DNA of 64,000 bases from DATHZQ01 sp035458525. Lineage in GTDB: Bacteria > Actinomycetota > Acidimicrobiia > Spongiisociales > UBA5794. The DNA lies in the NCBI GenBank assembly GCA_035458525.1, contig DATHZQ010000091.1, positions 1-64,000 on the forward strand, given 5' to 3'. A program made the translations under genes and the position numbers. Below, in pieces: positions 51,176 to 58,929 of the stretch (positions are counted from its first letter, which is position 1; every line of letters starts with the position of its first letter). The notes under the pieces are model-generated. The model was not told the origin of the DNA. It saw nothing but the letters and a program-made list of their open reading frames with translations, and did not search any database.

Positions 51176-54154
51176 TCAGACCCCTTGGTCGTGCGGTACC
51201 ACGACGGTGGTCGTCACCATCTGCACCTGACCGGAAACGCTCGTCACGACAGCCGTGATGGTGTAGGTGCGCCCTTCAGGCGAATAGCGCTCGGCTCGCA
51301 GGTCCACCGTCGACGGACCCAGGATCACGATGTCGTTCGGCTTGTCACCCGGATTCGTGGAGTCGGGCTCAGACGACGTCACATCGACGATCTCGACGCT
51401 CAACGGATCACCTGACGCATCGACCGCCGAGATCTCGACGGTCACGTACTTGTGATCCGGCGGCCACAGCACGCCGGGCGTCGCCGTGACCGTGGCGTCG
51501 ACCGCTCCGAGGTCGAGACCGATGAGCACCGGATCGTGATCGGACGCCCTGAACGGGTCGGTCGGGTCGAAGACGTCCTGGTTGAAGGCGCTTGCACTCT
51601 CGCCCGAGTCGACGATGTCGTCGTTGTAGTCGAGAACCCGCGGCTCATCGGCATTGATGTGCCAAATCGCCGTGTCTACGACCTGCGACGTCATCTCCGA
51701 ATTGGCGAACGCAAAGTCGAGCAGCCCGCTCATTCCGAAGAACACGAACGAGTACTGCTCGCTCGACGGGACGAAGACGTCGATGAGATTGGCGAGCCCG
51801 CCCTCGAGCGTCGTGATCGGGTCCTCCATCGCGTACGAGTTGAAGTCCCCGACAACCAGCACGTCCGGATCGCCGGCGGCGGCGAGCTCGTCGACGAAGT
51901 CGAGAAGCGCCTCAGCCTGGGCCGTCCTCCGGGCGTTGTAGGCGCCCTGACCGTCGTTCTGATCGAGGTCGGCGCCGGTTGCGCCTGATGAGCCCTTCGA
52001 CTTGAAGTGATTCACAACCAGCGTGAACCGCTCGCCATCAGCAGCTTGGAACTTCTGGGCGATGGGCGGCCGGTCTTCAGCGAAGATCGGGTCCGGATCG
52101 GCGATCGAGTCACCGACCGGCGACACGCTGTCAGTCCGGTAGATGATCCCGACCTTGATCGCATTGGTCGCTTCGAGACCACCCGGGTAGGCCGGATCGG
52201 GTACGGCTGCCCACGTGTCCGGTGCGGTCGCCGCGTTGAGCGCTTCGACGAGATCGCCGATCGCCGTCGGACCGTTGTTCTCCAGCTCCTGGAGACCCAC
52301 AACGTCGGCTCCTGAGGCGAGCAGCGCTGTGACCAGCTTCTCCTGCTGCCGTGCAAACTCCGCCGCCGAGTCTGCGCCCCTGGCGCCGTTGTCTCCGTCG
52401 TCGATGGTCGTCCAGTAATTCAGGACGTTGAACGACGACACCACCAGCTCACCCCCGACATCCGGAGCGCCCGCAGGACGCGGGTTCGACGCCACGAAGT
52501 CGGCTTCTTGGGTGGGATAGAACCGGTAGCTGCCGAACGAGAAGCCGAGCACACCGGTCAGGTCGTCGATCGTGTCGCCAAGCCGTAGCGTCCCGGGAGC
52601 CCGCAGGTACGGGATCGTCGCAGGGAACTGTGCCGTGGAGGCGTCGTCGAGCAGGAGCCGGAACGGCTCGAGCACGTCGGCGATCGAATTGCCGTTGTTG
52701 TCGAAGTCGGGTGCGGGCAGGTCGAAGTTGGTCGGCTGGAATTGCCGGCCGTTGGAGGACAGGACCACCTCACCGAAGCGGTGGAGGTTGAACTGATCCG
52801 TCACGGTCATCGTCTGCGGAACGGTGAGCAACATGCCCTCGACGGACTCCTGGTCGGTGCCCGGCACCGCCAGGTCGATCGGTGCGATCGACCCGCTGCC
52901 GATGATCTCGACGCTGTCGACGGACGTGATCTCGGTGAGACCGAAGAACTCATCCACGGTGCCGGCGACCTGCACGAAGTCGCCCACGCTGACGTCGACG
53001 TCGCCGGCGCCATCGAAGACGAAGATCCCGTCCGAAGTGGCGACGTCACCATCGCCACCCGGGTCCTGGATGAAGAACCCGTTGAGCGCATCGTCGCCTT
53101 GGAAGTCGGCCGTCACCACACCTTCCGTCAGCACGTCGTCGCCGTCGAACAGCGATGCGTCGCCGTCGCCCTGAATGATGTAGATCGGCACGACGCTAGG
53201 TGGTCCGACCACGGTCACCAGCTGCGTGCAATCGTCGGTCTGGGGCACCGCGTCGTCGTTGGTCGCAGTGACGGCCACCGTGTACTCACCTGAGGGGACA
53301 TCGGCATCGACGACGAGATCGGCGGTTGCCGTCCCGCCGACCGCACCGGCCGGCACGAGGTTGTCGATGACGATCGATCCGCCGGCAAGCGCCGGCACGA
53401 TGCCGGCTACCGCGATGTCCACCACCGTGCCGTCCGAATCGCTGCCGCTCAGGGCAGCAGTCGCCGCGACGCCGACATCCGTCGTCAGAGGAGCGTCGCA
53501 GACCAGGACGATCGGGGCGTTGGCGGGAGCGCCACAGTCGGCGGTGTGGGTGCCGAGCCCGTCGAACGTGTCCTGGGCCAGGACGTTCCACTCGACCGAG
53601 GCGTCGAAGGCATCCGTGGGGTCGGTGTCACCGACACACACTGTCTCCATGCGCTGCAGTGTGTCGTTCTGACCACCGCCGGGCCACTCACTTCCCGGAT
53701 CGAGACCCACCTGACCAAACGAGTCGACCACGTCGCCCGCCTTCGTCAGCACGATCGCGTCGTCGCCGTTGAACAAGCTCGACGTCGTGGTCTGGTCGGT
53801 CACGGCAAGGATCGCCGGATCGGCGCCGTCGTCGGCAACGACGAACACACCGCCATCGGCAACGGTTCCCGCAAGGTCGACCGTCGTCCCCGCCGAAGTC
53901 GAGCCGTTGAAGTACACCTCGAGCTCGTAGTCCCCGGCCGCCAGATCCACCGCACCACCAGTGCCGTTGTAGATCTCGATCGCCTTGTTCAACGACGAGC
54001 CCTCCACATACTCGGACAGGAACAGATCGGTGGTTTGGGCCGATGCCGACGTGGTCGGCACGGCTACCAGTGCGGTCGCCAGCAGTGCGAAAACAGCAAA
54101 CGCACGCCAGCGGCGTCGCCAAGATGAGTGTCTCACGATTCCCTCTCTCTCCAT
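51176..54154 (-). CDS. Large secreted endonuclease/exonuclease/phosphatase-domain nuclease
   Basis: 992 aa from ATG 54154, preceded by GAGGGGACACCC. Signal peptide (FAVFALLATALVAVPTTSASA), lamin-tail domain (~45-175: FLSEYVEGSSLNKAIEIYNG, ending near WNVLAQDTFDGLGTH), linker with Ig-like part, OB-like domain (~290-420: GVVTADFQGDDALNGFFIQD, VQVAGTVDEFFGLTE) and the EEP nuclease (~565-875: SFNVLNYWTT, DVVGLQELENNG, VVNHFKSKGSS, LVVGDFNSYAMEDP, FRASDHDPVLIGLD). A beta-sandwich C-terminus follows. This is the ExeM/NucH arrangement; it probably degrades extracellular DNA. A possible roles are phosphate/nucleotide scavenging or biofilm matrix turnover. Confidence 0.93.
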   Translation of the reverse strand: MEREGIVRHSSWRRRWRAFAVFALLATALVAVPTTSASAQTTDLFLSEYVEGSSLNKAIEIYNGTGGAVDLAAGDYELEVYFNGSTSAGTTVDLAGTVADGGVFVVADDGADPAILAVTDQTTTSSLFNGDDAIVLTKAGDVVDSFGQVGLDPGSEWPGGGQNDTLQRMETVCVGDTDPTDAFDASVEWNVLAQDTFDGLGTHTADCGAPANAPIVLVCDAPLTTDVGVAATAALSGSDSDGTVVDIAVAGIVPALAGGSIVIDNLVPAGAVGGTATADLVVDADVPSGEYTVAVTATNDDAVPQTDDCTQLVTVVGPPSVVPIYIIQGDGDASLFDGDDVLTEGVVTADFQGDDALNGFFIQDPGGDGDVATSDGIFVFDGAGDVDVSVGDFVQVAGTVDEFFGLTEITSVDSVEIIGSGSIAPIDLAVPGTDQESVEGMLLTVPQTMTVTDQFNLHRFGEVVLSSNGRQFQPTNFDLPAPDFDNNGNSIADVLEPFRLLLDDASTAQFPATIPYLRAPGTLRLGDTIDDLTGVLGFSFGSYRFYPTQEADFVASNPRPAGAPDVGGELVVSSFNVLNYWTTIDDGDNGARGADSAAEFARQQEKLVTALLASGADVVGLQELENNGPTAIGDLVEALNAATAPDTWAAVPDPAYPGGLEATNAIKVGIIYRTDSVSPVGDSIADPDPIFAEDRPPIAQKFQAADGERFTLVVNHFKSKGSSGATGADLDQNDGQGAYNARRTAQAEALLDFVDELAAAGDPDVLVVGDFNSYAMEDPITTLEGGLANLIDVFVPSSEQYSFVFFGMSGLLDFAFANSEMTSQVVDTAIWHINADEPRVLDYNDDIVDSGESASAFNQDVFDPTDPFRASDHDPVLIGLDLGAVDATVTATPGVLWPPDHKYVTVEISAVDASGDPLSVEIVDVTSSEPDSTNPGDKPNDIVILGPSTVDLRAERYSPEGRTYTITAVVTSVSGQVQMVTTTVVVPHDQGV

Positions 54155-54343
54155 GGGTGTCCCCTCGTTGAGACGGATCTCCGAACGATCCGCGGTCGGA
54201 ATCGTTGCCTCTTCCTCAACACCGGTTCCGACCAACGCTCCGAACCTACCCGACGAGCCGGTCGACCGTAGGGCCGGAGGGCCCGCGCTGCGACCTCTTT
54301 GCGGGCGTGATTGAATGCGGCAGCTCACGAAGGAGGGACCCAC

Positions 54344-54526
54344 GTGCCCGTTGCTGCGCTCGCACCGCTCGTCATCCTGGCGATCGGCTTCGTTGCCTGG
54401 GTGATCCGGGACATCCTCAGGTCCGAGGTGCGCTATCTGCCCCGGTGGGGTTGGATCGTGGTGACGTTGCTCTCGATTCCCCTGGGCGGCATCGTCTATC
54501 TCCTCATGGGGCGTGAACCTGAATGA
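54344..54526 (+). CDS. PLDc_N-domain small membrane protein
   Basis: 60 aa from GTG 54344. Two transmembrane helices (APLVILAIGFVAWVIRDIL and WIVVTLLSIPLGGIVYLLMG) around a RYLPRWGW turn, ending GREPE: the phospholipase D-nuclease N-terminal (PLDc_N) pattern, common as a stand-alone gene before ABC transporters. Its stop overlaps the ABC ATPase start by 4 nt, making a three-gene operon. Confidence 0.8.
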   Translation: MPVAALAPLVILAIGFVAWVIRDILRSEVRYLPRWGWIVVTLLSIPLGGIVYLLMGREPE

Positions 54527-55398
54527 TCCGCGTCCAGGGACTCTCGAAGCACTACGGCAGCCACATTGCGCTCGATGACGTGACCCTGAACGTGCCGGTC
54601 GGGGCGGTGTACGGACTCGTAGGGCCCAATGGTGCCGGCAAGACGACGCTGCTCTCGATCCTCGCAGGGTTGCGGGCGCCGACGAGTGGCGAGGCGACGA
54701 TCGACGCTCCACATACCCGGACCGCGGTGCTGCCCGATGCCCCCCGATTCGACAGATGGTTGACGGCAAGGGAGGTCGTCGAGCTTGCGGCGCACCTTGC
54801 CGGGCAGACCGATGAGGCAGCCGTCGTCCGAGTCATCCAGGGCGCCGGGCTGGCACACGCCGCCGACCGGGCGGTCGGCGGCTTCTCCCGCGGGATGTTG
54901 CAGCGACTCGGCATCGCCGCCGCCTTGGTTGGCGACCCCGTCGTCGTGCTGCTCGACGAACCGGCGGCCGCTCTCGACCCCGCAGGGCGACGCGAGGTGC
55001 TCGATCTCGTCCGCGACATGCGCGGTGCAGCCACCGTCGTGTTCTCGAGCCACATCTTGAGCGACGTGCAGGCGGTGTCGGACACGGTCGGGATCCTGCA
55101 CGAGGGGCGCCTTCGCTACGAGGGCCGGGTTGCCGAGCTCCTCGATCAGGCCGCAGAGACCGCCTACATCGTGGCGGTGCGCGGTGATGCCACGACGGTG
55201 GCTTCCGGACTCGAACCAGAACCGTGGGTCGAGGGCGCGACCGTTGAGGCGGACGGCGTGCTGCGCGTGGCGGTGACGTCGCTGTCCGACGCCGAGCAGC
55301 ACCTGGTGCCGGCGCTGGCGGCGTTGCGGGCGACAGTCGTGAGCGTCGAACCCGAGGCCGTGACGCTCGAGCAAGCCTTCCTGGAGATGACGTCGTGA
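54523..55398 (+). CDS. ABC transporter ATP-binding protein
   Basis: 291 aa. Walker A VGPNGAGKTTLLSILAG, signature FSRGMLQRLGIA, Walker B VVLLDEPAAALDPAG, H-loop VFSSHILSDV. Exporter-type (CcmA/DrrA group) with a ~75 aa C-terminal extension after the ATPase core. Pairs with the next permease gene (4 nt overlap). Substrate unknown. Confidence 0.95.
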   Translation: MIRVQGLSKHYGSHIALDDVTLNVPVGAVYGLVGPNGAGKTTLLSILAGLRAPTSGEATIDAPHTRTAVLPDAPRFDRWLTAREVVELAAHLAGQTDEAAVVRVIQGAGLAHAADRAVGGFSRGMLQRLGIAAALVGDPVVVLLDEPAAALDPAGRREVLDLVRDMRGAATVVFSSHILSDVQAVSDTVGILHEGRLRYEGRVAELLDQAAETAYIVAVRGDATTVASGLEPEPWVEGATVEADGVLRVAVTSLSDAEQHLVPALAALRATVVSVEPEAVTLEQAFLEMTS

Positions 55399-56144
55399 CG
55401 CTGTGGCGGCTCGAGTTGTTGCGCCTGACCCGCTCCCGGCGCCTCCTCGCTCTGATGGTGGTGTACGTCTTCTTCGGTGCGACCGGGCCCTTTCTCGCTC
55501 GGTACCTCGGAGAGATCGTCGAGCAGTTCGGAACCGACGTCGTCGTACAGTTCCCGACTCCGGTCCCGGCGGATGGGATCGCTCAGTACACGTCGAACGC
55601 CAACCAGATAGGCCTGCTGGTCGCCGTCATCGTGGCGGCCGGTGGGCTGGTCATCGACGCGATCCCGGAGATGTCGGTATTCCTGCGGACCCGTGTAGAC
55701 GCTGTGTCGGATCTGTTGACACCGCGCCTGGTCATGTCGTTCTCTGCGATCGCAGCGGCGTTTCTCGCCGGTCTCGCTTTCGCCTGGTACGAGACGGCGA
55801 TCCTGCTCGGTGGCCTGTCGATTGACGGCATGCTCGCCGGGGCGGCCTTTGCGCTGGTCTACCTGGCCTTCGTAGTCGCCCTCGTCGCCGCTATCGGCAG
55901 CCGCAGCGGTTCGGTGTTGACGACGGTGGCCGTGTCGATTGTCGTCCTGCTCGTGCTTCCGGTCCTCGGCATCGCCGAAGCCCTCGGCCGCTGGCTCCCC
56001 AGTCACCTGCTCGGTGCACTCGATACCATGCTGCGAACCAGCGAGTCGGCGACGGAATACCTCCCCGCCACGGTCGTCACGGTCGCGCTGACCGCCGTCC
56101 TCATCTGGCTCGCCACCCGCTGGGCAGCAACCCAAGAGCTGTGA
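55395..56144 (+). CDS. ABC transporter permease
   Basis: 249 aa from GTG 55395. Six hydrophobic segments, e.g. LLALMVVYVFFGATGPFL, IGLLVAVIVAAGGLVID, SFSAIAAAFLAGLAFAW, AFALVYLAFVVALVAAIG, VAVSIVVLLVLPVLGIAEAL and TVVTVALTAVLIWLATRW. ABC-2-like topology with the ATPase upstream. Its stop lies 16 nt before the repeat array at 56161. Confidence 0.9.
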   Translation: MTLWRLELLRLTRSRRLLALMVVYVFFGATGPFLARYLGEIVEQFGTDVVVQFPTPVPADGIAQYTSNANQIGLLVAVIVAAGGLVIDAIPEMSVFLRTRVDAVSDLLTPRLVMSFSAIAAAFLAGLAFAWYETAILLGGLSIDGMLAGAAFALVYLAFVVALVAAIGSRSGSVLTTVAVSIVVLLVLPVLGIAEALGRWLPSHLLGALDTMLRTSESATEYLPATVVTVALTAVLIWLATRWAATQEL

Positions 56145-56160
56145 TGGTGAGCTAGGAATA

Positions 56161-56406
56161 GTCCCCCCGGCTTGCGGGGGAAGGTACCGCCGGCGAAGCC
56201 GGAGGTAGAGGGTCACCCCACCACAGCCGAGACCTCGGCCAAGGAAGAAGTCCCCCGCTTGCGGGGGAAGGTACCGCCGGCGAAGCCGGAGATAGAGGGA
56301 AACCGCACCACAGCCGAGACCTCGGCCAAGGAAAAAGTCCCCCGCTAGCGGGGGCAGGTACCGCCGGCGAAGCCGGAGATAGAGGGAAACCGCACCACAG
56401 CCGAGA
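56161..56406. repeat. Three-copy ~87 bp tandem repeat with hairpins (REP-like)
   Basis: Copies begin at 56161, 56250 and 56337 (periods 89 and 87). Each has the stem CCCCCGC-TT-GCGGGGG, the core GGTACCGCCGG, a second stem CCGGC-GAA-GCCGG, and a GTAGAGGG/ATAGAGGG plus CACCACAGCCGAGA tail. Copy 3 has CCCCCGCTAGCGGGGG, a perfect palindrome whose CTAG holds the DUF559 stop codon; its 3' part forms the last ~20 codons of that gene. Same family at 32694, 56812 (inverted) and 59537 (inverted). Confidence 0.9.
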
Positions 56407-56737
56407 TCATCGCGATGACACCGTCGAGGTCCTCGAATACCCAGTCGTTCTCGAACCGCACGACGCGGTAGCCACGTGCCTCGAGGTATGCCGAGCGACT
56501 GAGGTCGTAGCCACCATCGTCTTGCGCATGCGGTTCCCCATCGAGCTCGACGACGAGACGAGCGCTGACGCAGGCGAAGTCGACGATGTAGGGCCCAATG
56601 GGGTGTTGCCGCCTGAACCGGACGCCGAGTTGCCTTCTTCGCAGCCGATTCCACACGGCGACCTCGGCTGGTGTCATCGACCGACGCAGTCGGCGGGCGC
56701 GCTCGTACGTTTCTGTCGAAGGTGTCTTGGGCTCCAT
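56345..56737 (-). CDS. DUF559 / very-short-patch-repair-like endonuclease
   Basis: 130 aa from ATG 56737 (ATG 56812 possible). RRLRRSMTPAEVAVWNRLRRRQLG and VRFRRQHPIGPYIVDFACV lead to the PD-(D/E)xK residues D in IVDFAC and ExD in LVVELDGEPH; YLEARGYRVVRFEND closes the core. The final ~20 residues (ISAVVRFPSISGFAGGTCPR) are encoded by the repeat. Distantly related to Vsr nucleases; activity unproven. Flanked by inverted repeat copies on both sides, suggesting a minimal mobile or repeat-maintaining element. Confidence 0.88.
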   Translation of the reverse strand: MEPKTPSTETYERARRLRRSMTPAEVAVWNRLRRRQLGVRFRRQHPIGPYIVDFACVSARLVVELDGEPHAQDDGGYDLSRSAYLEARGYRVVRFENDWVFEDLDGVIAMISAVVRFPSISGFAGGTCPR

Positions 56738-56811
56738 ACCGCCAACCTGACAGAGGCGCGGGGCTGCGTGAACCTCTTGACACGTCAGGCCGAGCCGTGT
56801 TCGAGAAGTCA

Positions 56812-56975
56812 CCCCCTACCCCCGCCTGCGGCGGCGGTACCTTCCCCCACTTCGTGGGGGACTATTCGCGGTTCCACTTCGTGGGGGACTATTCGCGGTT
56901 CCACTTCGTGGGGGACGATTCGCGGTTCCACTTCGTGGGGGACGATTCGCGGTTCCACTTCGTGGGGGACTATGC
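56812..56975. repeat. REP copy plus 27 bp tandem array upstream of the DUF559 gene
   Basis: 56812-56846 carries the repeat core in inverted orientation (CCCCCTACCCCCGCCTGCGG, GGCGGTACCTT) followed by the stem CCCCCAC-TTC-GTGGGGG. From 56847 a 27 bp unit beginning CCACTTCGTGGGGGAC and ending TTCGCGGTT repeats four full times (starts 56847, 56874, 56901, 56928), with T/G variation at one position, and a fifth partial copy begins at 56955. A sixth degenerate piece (CCACTTCCTGGGGGAT) follows. Direct tandem without spacers, so not CRISPR. Confidence 0.9.
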
Positions 56976-57020
56976 AATCCCACTTCCTGGGGGATCCCTC
57001 GTTACTAGGTTCCTGGCGAC

Positions 57021-58307
57021 ATGGCTGACTCCACTCCTCATCCGCAGCTGCGCCGTGAGTTGGGTGTCACGGGTGCGGTGTTCATGGGGCTGGGTTCGAT
57101 CGTTGGGACCGGCGTGTTCGTCAGCATCGGCATCGCGGCGGGGATCACCGGGCCGTCGGTGGTGCTGGCGGTGATGATTGCGGCGCTGGTTGCCACGGCC
57201 AACGGGCTCTCGAGCGCGCAACTGGCTGCCGCCCACCCCGTGAGCGGCGGCACGTACGAGTACGGCTACGAGTTCCTCACGCCGGCCCTCGGCTTCTCGG
57301 CGGGATGGATGTTCCTGCTCGCCAAGTCGGCTTCGGCGGCGACCGCCGCGCTCGGCTTCGCCGGCTACTCGCTCGACCTCGTAGGTGCCGAGCCTGATCT
57401 CCTGGTTCCGGTTGGTCTGGGTGCGGTTGTGGTCCTCACGGTGATCGTGCTGGCCGGCATCCGCAGCTCCAACACCGTCAACATCATCGTGGTGTCGGTG
57501 ACGCTGCTCGCTCTGGCTGCATTCGTTGTGCTCGGCTTTCCGCACGTCGAGCGCATCAACTTCTCCGGCTTCGTCGGCGACGGCGGCGCTCCCGGTTTCC
57601 TCGAGGCGACAGCGCTCATGTTCGTGGCCTACACGGGCTACGGCAGGATCGCCACGCTCGGGGAGGAGGTGCGCGACCCCAAGCGCACGATTCCCAAGGC
57701 GATCATCACCACCCTCCTGGCAACGATGGTGCTGTACGCCGCCGTGGCGCTCGTGGCTGTCGGCGCCGCAGGGGCAGACACGCTCGCTGAGCTGACGGAA
57801 GAGCTGGCTGCGCCCCTCGAAGAGCTGGCGAAACAGTTCGCCGGCGATGGCCTCGCACTCTTCGTTGCCATCGGAGCCATCACCGCGATGCTCGGTGTGC
57901 TGCTCAACTTGATCCTCGGGTTGTCGCGCGTGCTGCTCGCCATGGGCCGTCGCGGCGACATGCCATCGGCGACTGCACGCATCGACGCCTCGGGGTCAAC
58001 GCCGCTGGTCGCCGTACCCGTGATGGGTGCGGTGATCGCAGCGCTCGTCCTGATCGGCGACGTGAGAACGACGTGGACGTTCAGCGCCTTCACCGTGCTG
58101 CTCTACTACTCCCTCACCAACCTCGCCGCCTTGCGACTGCCCCCCGACGCCAGGCTCTTCCCCGGCTGGGTCTCGATGGCGGGTCTGGCCGCATGCTTCT
58201 TCCTCGCCTTTTGGGTCGAGCCGGTCGTGTGGGCCGTCGGTCTCGGACTCCTCGCCGTCGGCTTCGGTGTGCGAGCGGTGGTGCGGAGGACCGGATCGCG
58301 AGCGTGA
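57021..58307 (+). CDS. APC-family amino acid permease
   Basis: 428 aa, 11-12 transmembrane helices. N-terminal LGVTGAVFMGLGSIVGTGVFVSIG has the conserved GxG(I/V)xxxG loop of the amino acid-polyamine-organocation family; GGTYEYGYEFLTPALGF and ALMFVAYTGYGRIATLGEEVRDPKR are further signature regions. Probable proton-driven amino acid uptake; substrate unknown. It lies directly after the 27 bp repeat array, which occupies its promoter region. Confidence 0.93.
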   Translation: MADSTPHPQLRRELGVTGAVFMGLGSIVGTGVFVSIGIAAGITGPSVVLAVMIAALVATANGLSSAQLAAAHPVSGGTYEYGYEFLTPALGFSAGWMFLLAKSASAATAALGFAGYSLDLVGAEPDLLVPVGLGAVVVLTVIVLAGIRSSNTVNIIVVSVTLLALAAFVVLGFPHVERINFSGFVGDGGAPGFLEATALMFVAYTGYGRIATLGEEVRDPKRTIPKAIITTLLATMVLYAAVALVAVGAAGADTLAELTEELAAPLEELAKQFAGDGLALFVAIGAITAMLGVLLNLILGLSRVLLAMGRRGDMPSATARIDASGSTPLVAVPVMGAVIAALVLIGDVRTTWTFSAFTVLLYYSLTNLAALRLPPDARLFPGWVSMAGLAACFFLAFWVEPVVWAVGLGLLAVGFGVRAVVRRTGSRA

Positions 58308-58330
58308 CGAACCGCTCCAGCGGCGACGCC

Positions 58331-58374
58331 GTAGACATCGTAGACAGTTGCCGGTAGACGTTGTAGACTACAAC
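58331..58374. promoter_or_regulatory. Operator region of the RES toxin-antitoxin pair
   Basis: GTAGAC occurs four times in two pairs (58331, 58340; 58354, 58363), each pair spaced 9 bp, and GTTGTAGACTACAAC (58360-58374) is a perfect 7+1+7 palindrome 12 nt before the antitoxin start. An autoregulatory binding site is the natural inference. Confidence 0.65.
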
Positions 58375-58386
58375 GCAGGAGGTTGC

Positions 58387-58929
58387 ATGACCACGTTGCT
58401 GCAGGCGATCCGTGTGCTCGAGAACAAGGCGACCGAGGACCCTGCCCTGGCTGAGGCGTTGTGCTATCTCGCTGTCGGTTCCGCCGGACCGGTCGATCCA
58501 TTCGCCGATCCCGGAACGAGCGTGAGGATTGCGGCGCGCACCGTGAACGAGCGGCGGCAACGGGAGCACGCGGCGCAACAGATGCGACATGCGCTCGGAA
58601 CCTCCGAGGTCGTCGAGCTCATCGACTCGATCAACGACCGGCGCGGCGTGGACCGGCGCCGGCATCGTGGTCAGTTGCTCGGATGGCGGGCCGGACGCGC
58701 CACGCTCCATCCCGAGTGGCAATTCGACCGGCGCCGGGGCGACACGCACGAAGGGCTGGAGCGAGTCATTGCCGCCCTGGCCGAAGTGACGACAGATGCC
58801 CGGGCAGCCGACCTCTTGATGACGACCCCCCGGGGTGACCTGGACGGAGGCACGCTCGCCGACCTCCTGGCCCGCGGCCGGGTCGAGACCACCGTGCGGC
58901 TGGTCCTTTCGAGCGGAGACCAATCCTGA
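58387..58929 (+). CDS. Antitoxin of RES-type toxin-antitoxin pair (Xre/MbcA/ParS-like)
   Basis: 180 aa from ATG 58387 with AGGAGGTTGC. N-terminal helical part (LLQAIRVLENKATEDPALAEALC), a linker, and a C-terminal helical domain with GTSEVVELIDSINDRRGV, LLGWRAGRATLHPEWQF (resembling the MbcA/ParS GWFxxPxxxLxG toxin-binding motif) and ADLLMTTPRGDLDGGTLADLL. Encoded directly before a RES-domain protein. Classification rests on pairing and the motif; no clear HTH is visible. Confidence 0.75.
   Translation: MTTLLQAIRVLENKATEDPALAEALCYLAVGSAGPVDPFADPGTSVRIAARTVNERRQREHAAQQMRHALGTSEVVELIDSINDRRGVDRRRHRGQLLGWRAGRATLHPEWQFDRRRGDTHEGLERVIAALAEVTTDARAADLLMTTPRGDLDGGTLADLLARGRVETTVRLVLSSGDQS

Noticed and set aside
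56847..56975. CRISPR array
   Set aside because: Units are directly contiguous without unique spacers, and no cas genes are present.
56671..57174. Open frame with a 9-residue repeat (FVGDYSRFH-like) over the 27 bp array
   Set aside because: Period 27 makes any frame periodic; no RBS, no homologous flanks, and it runs into the permease in another frame. Best seen as non-coding repeat.
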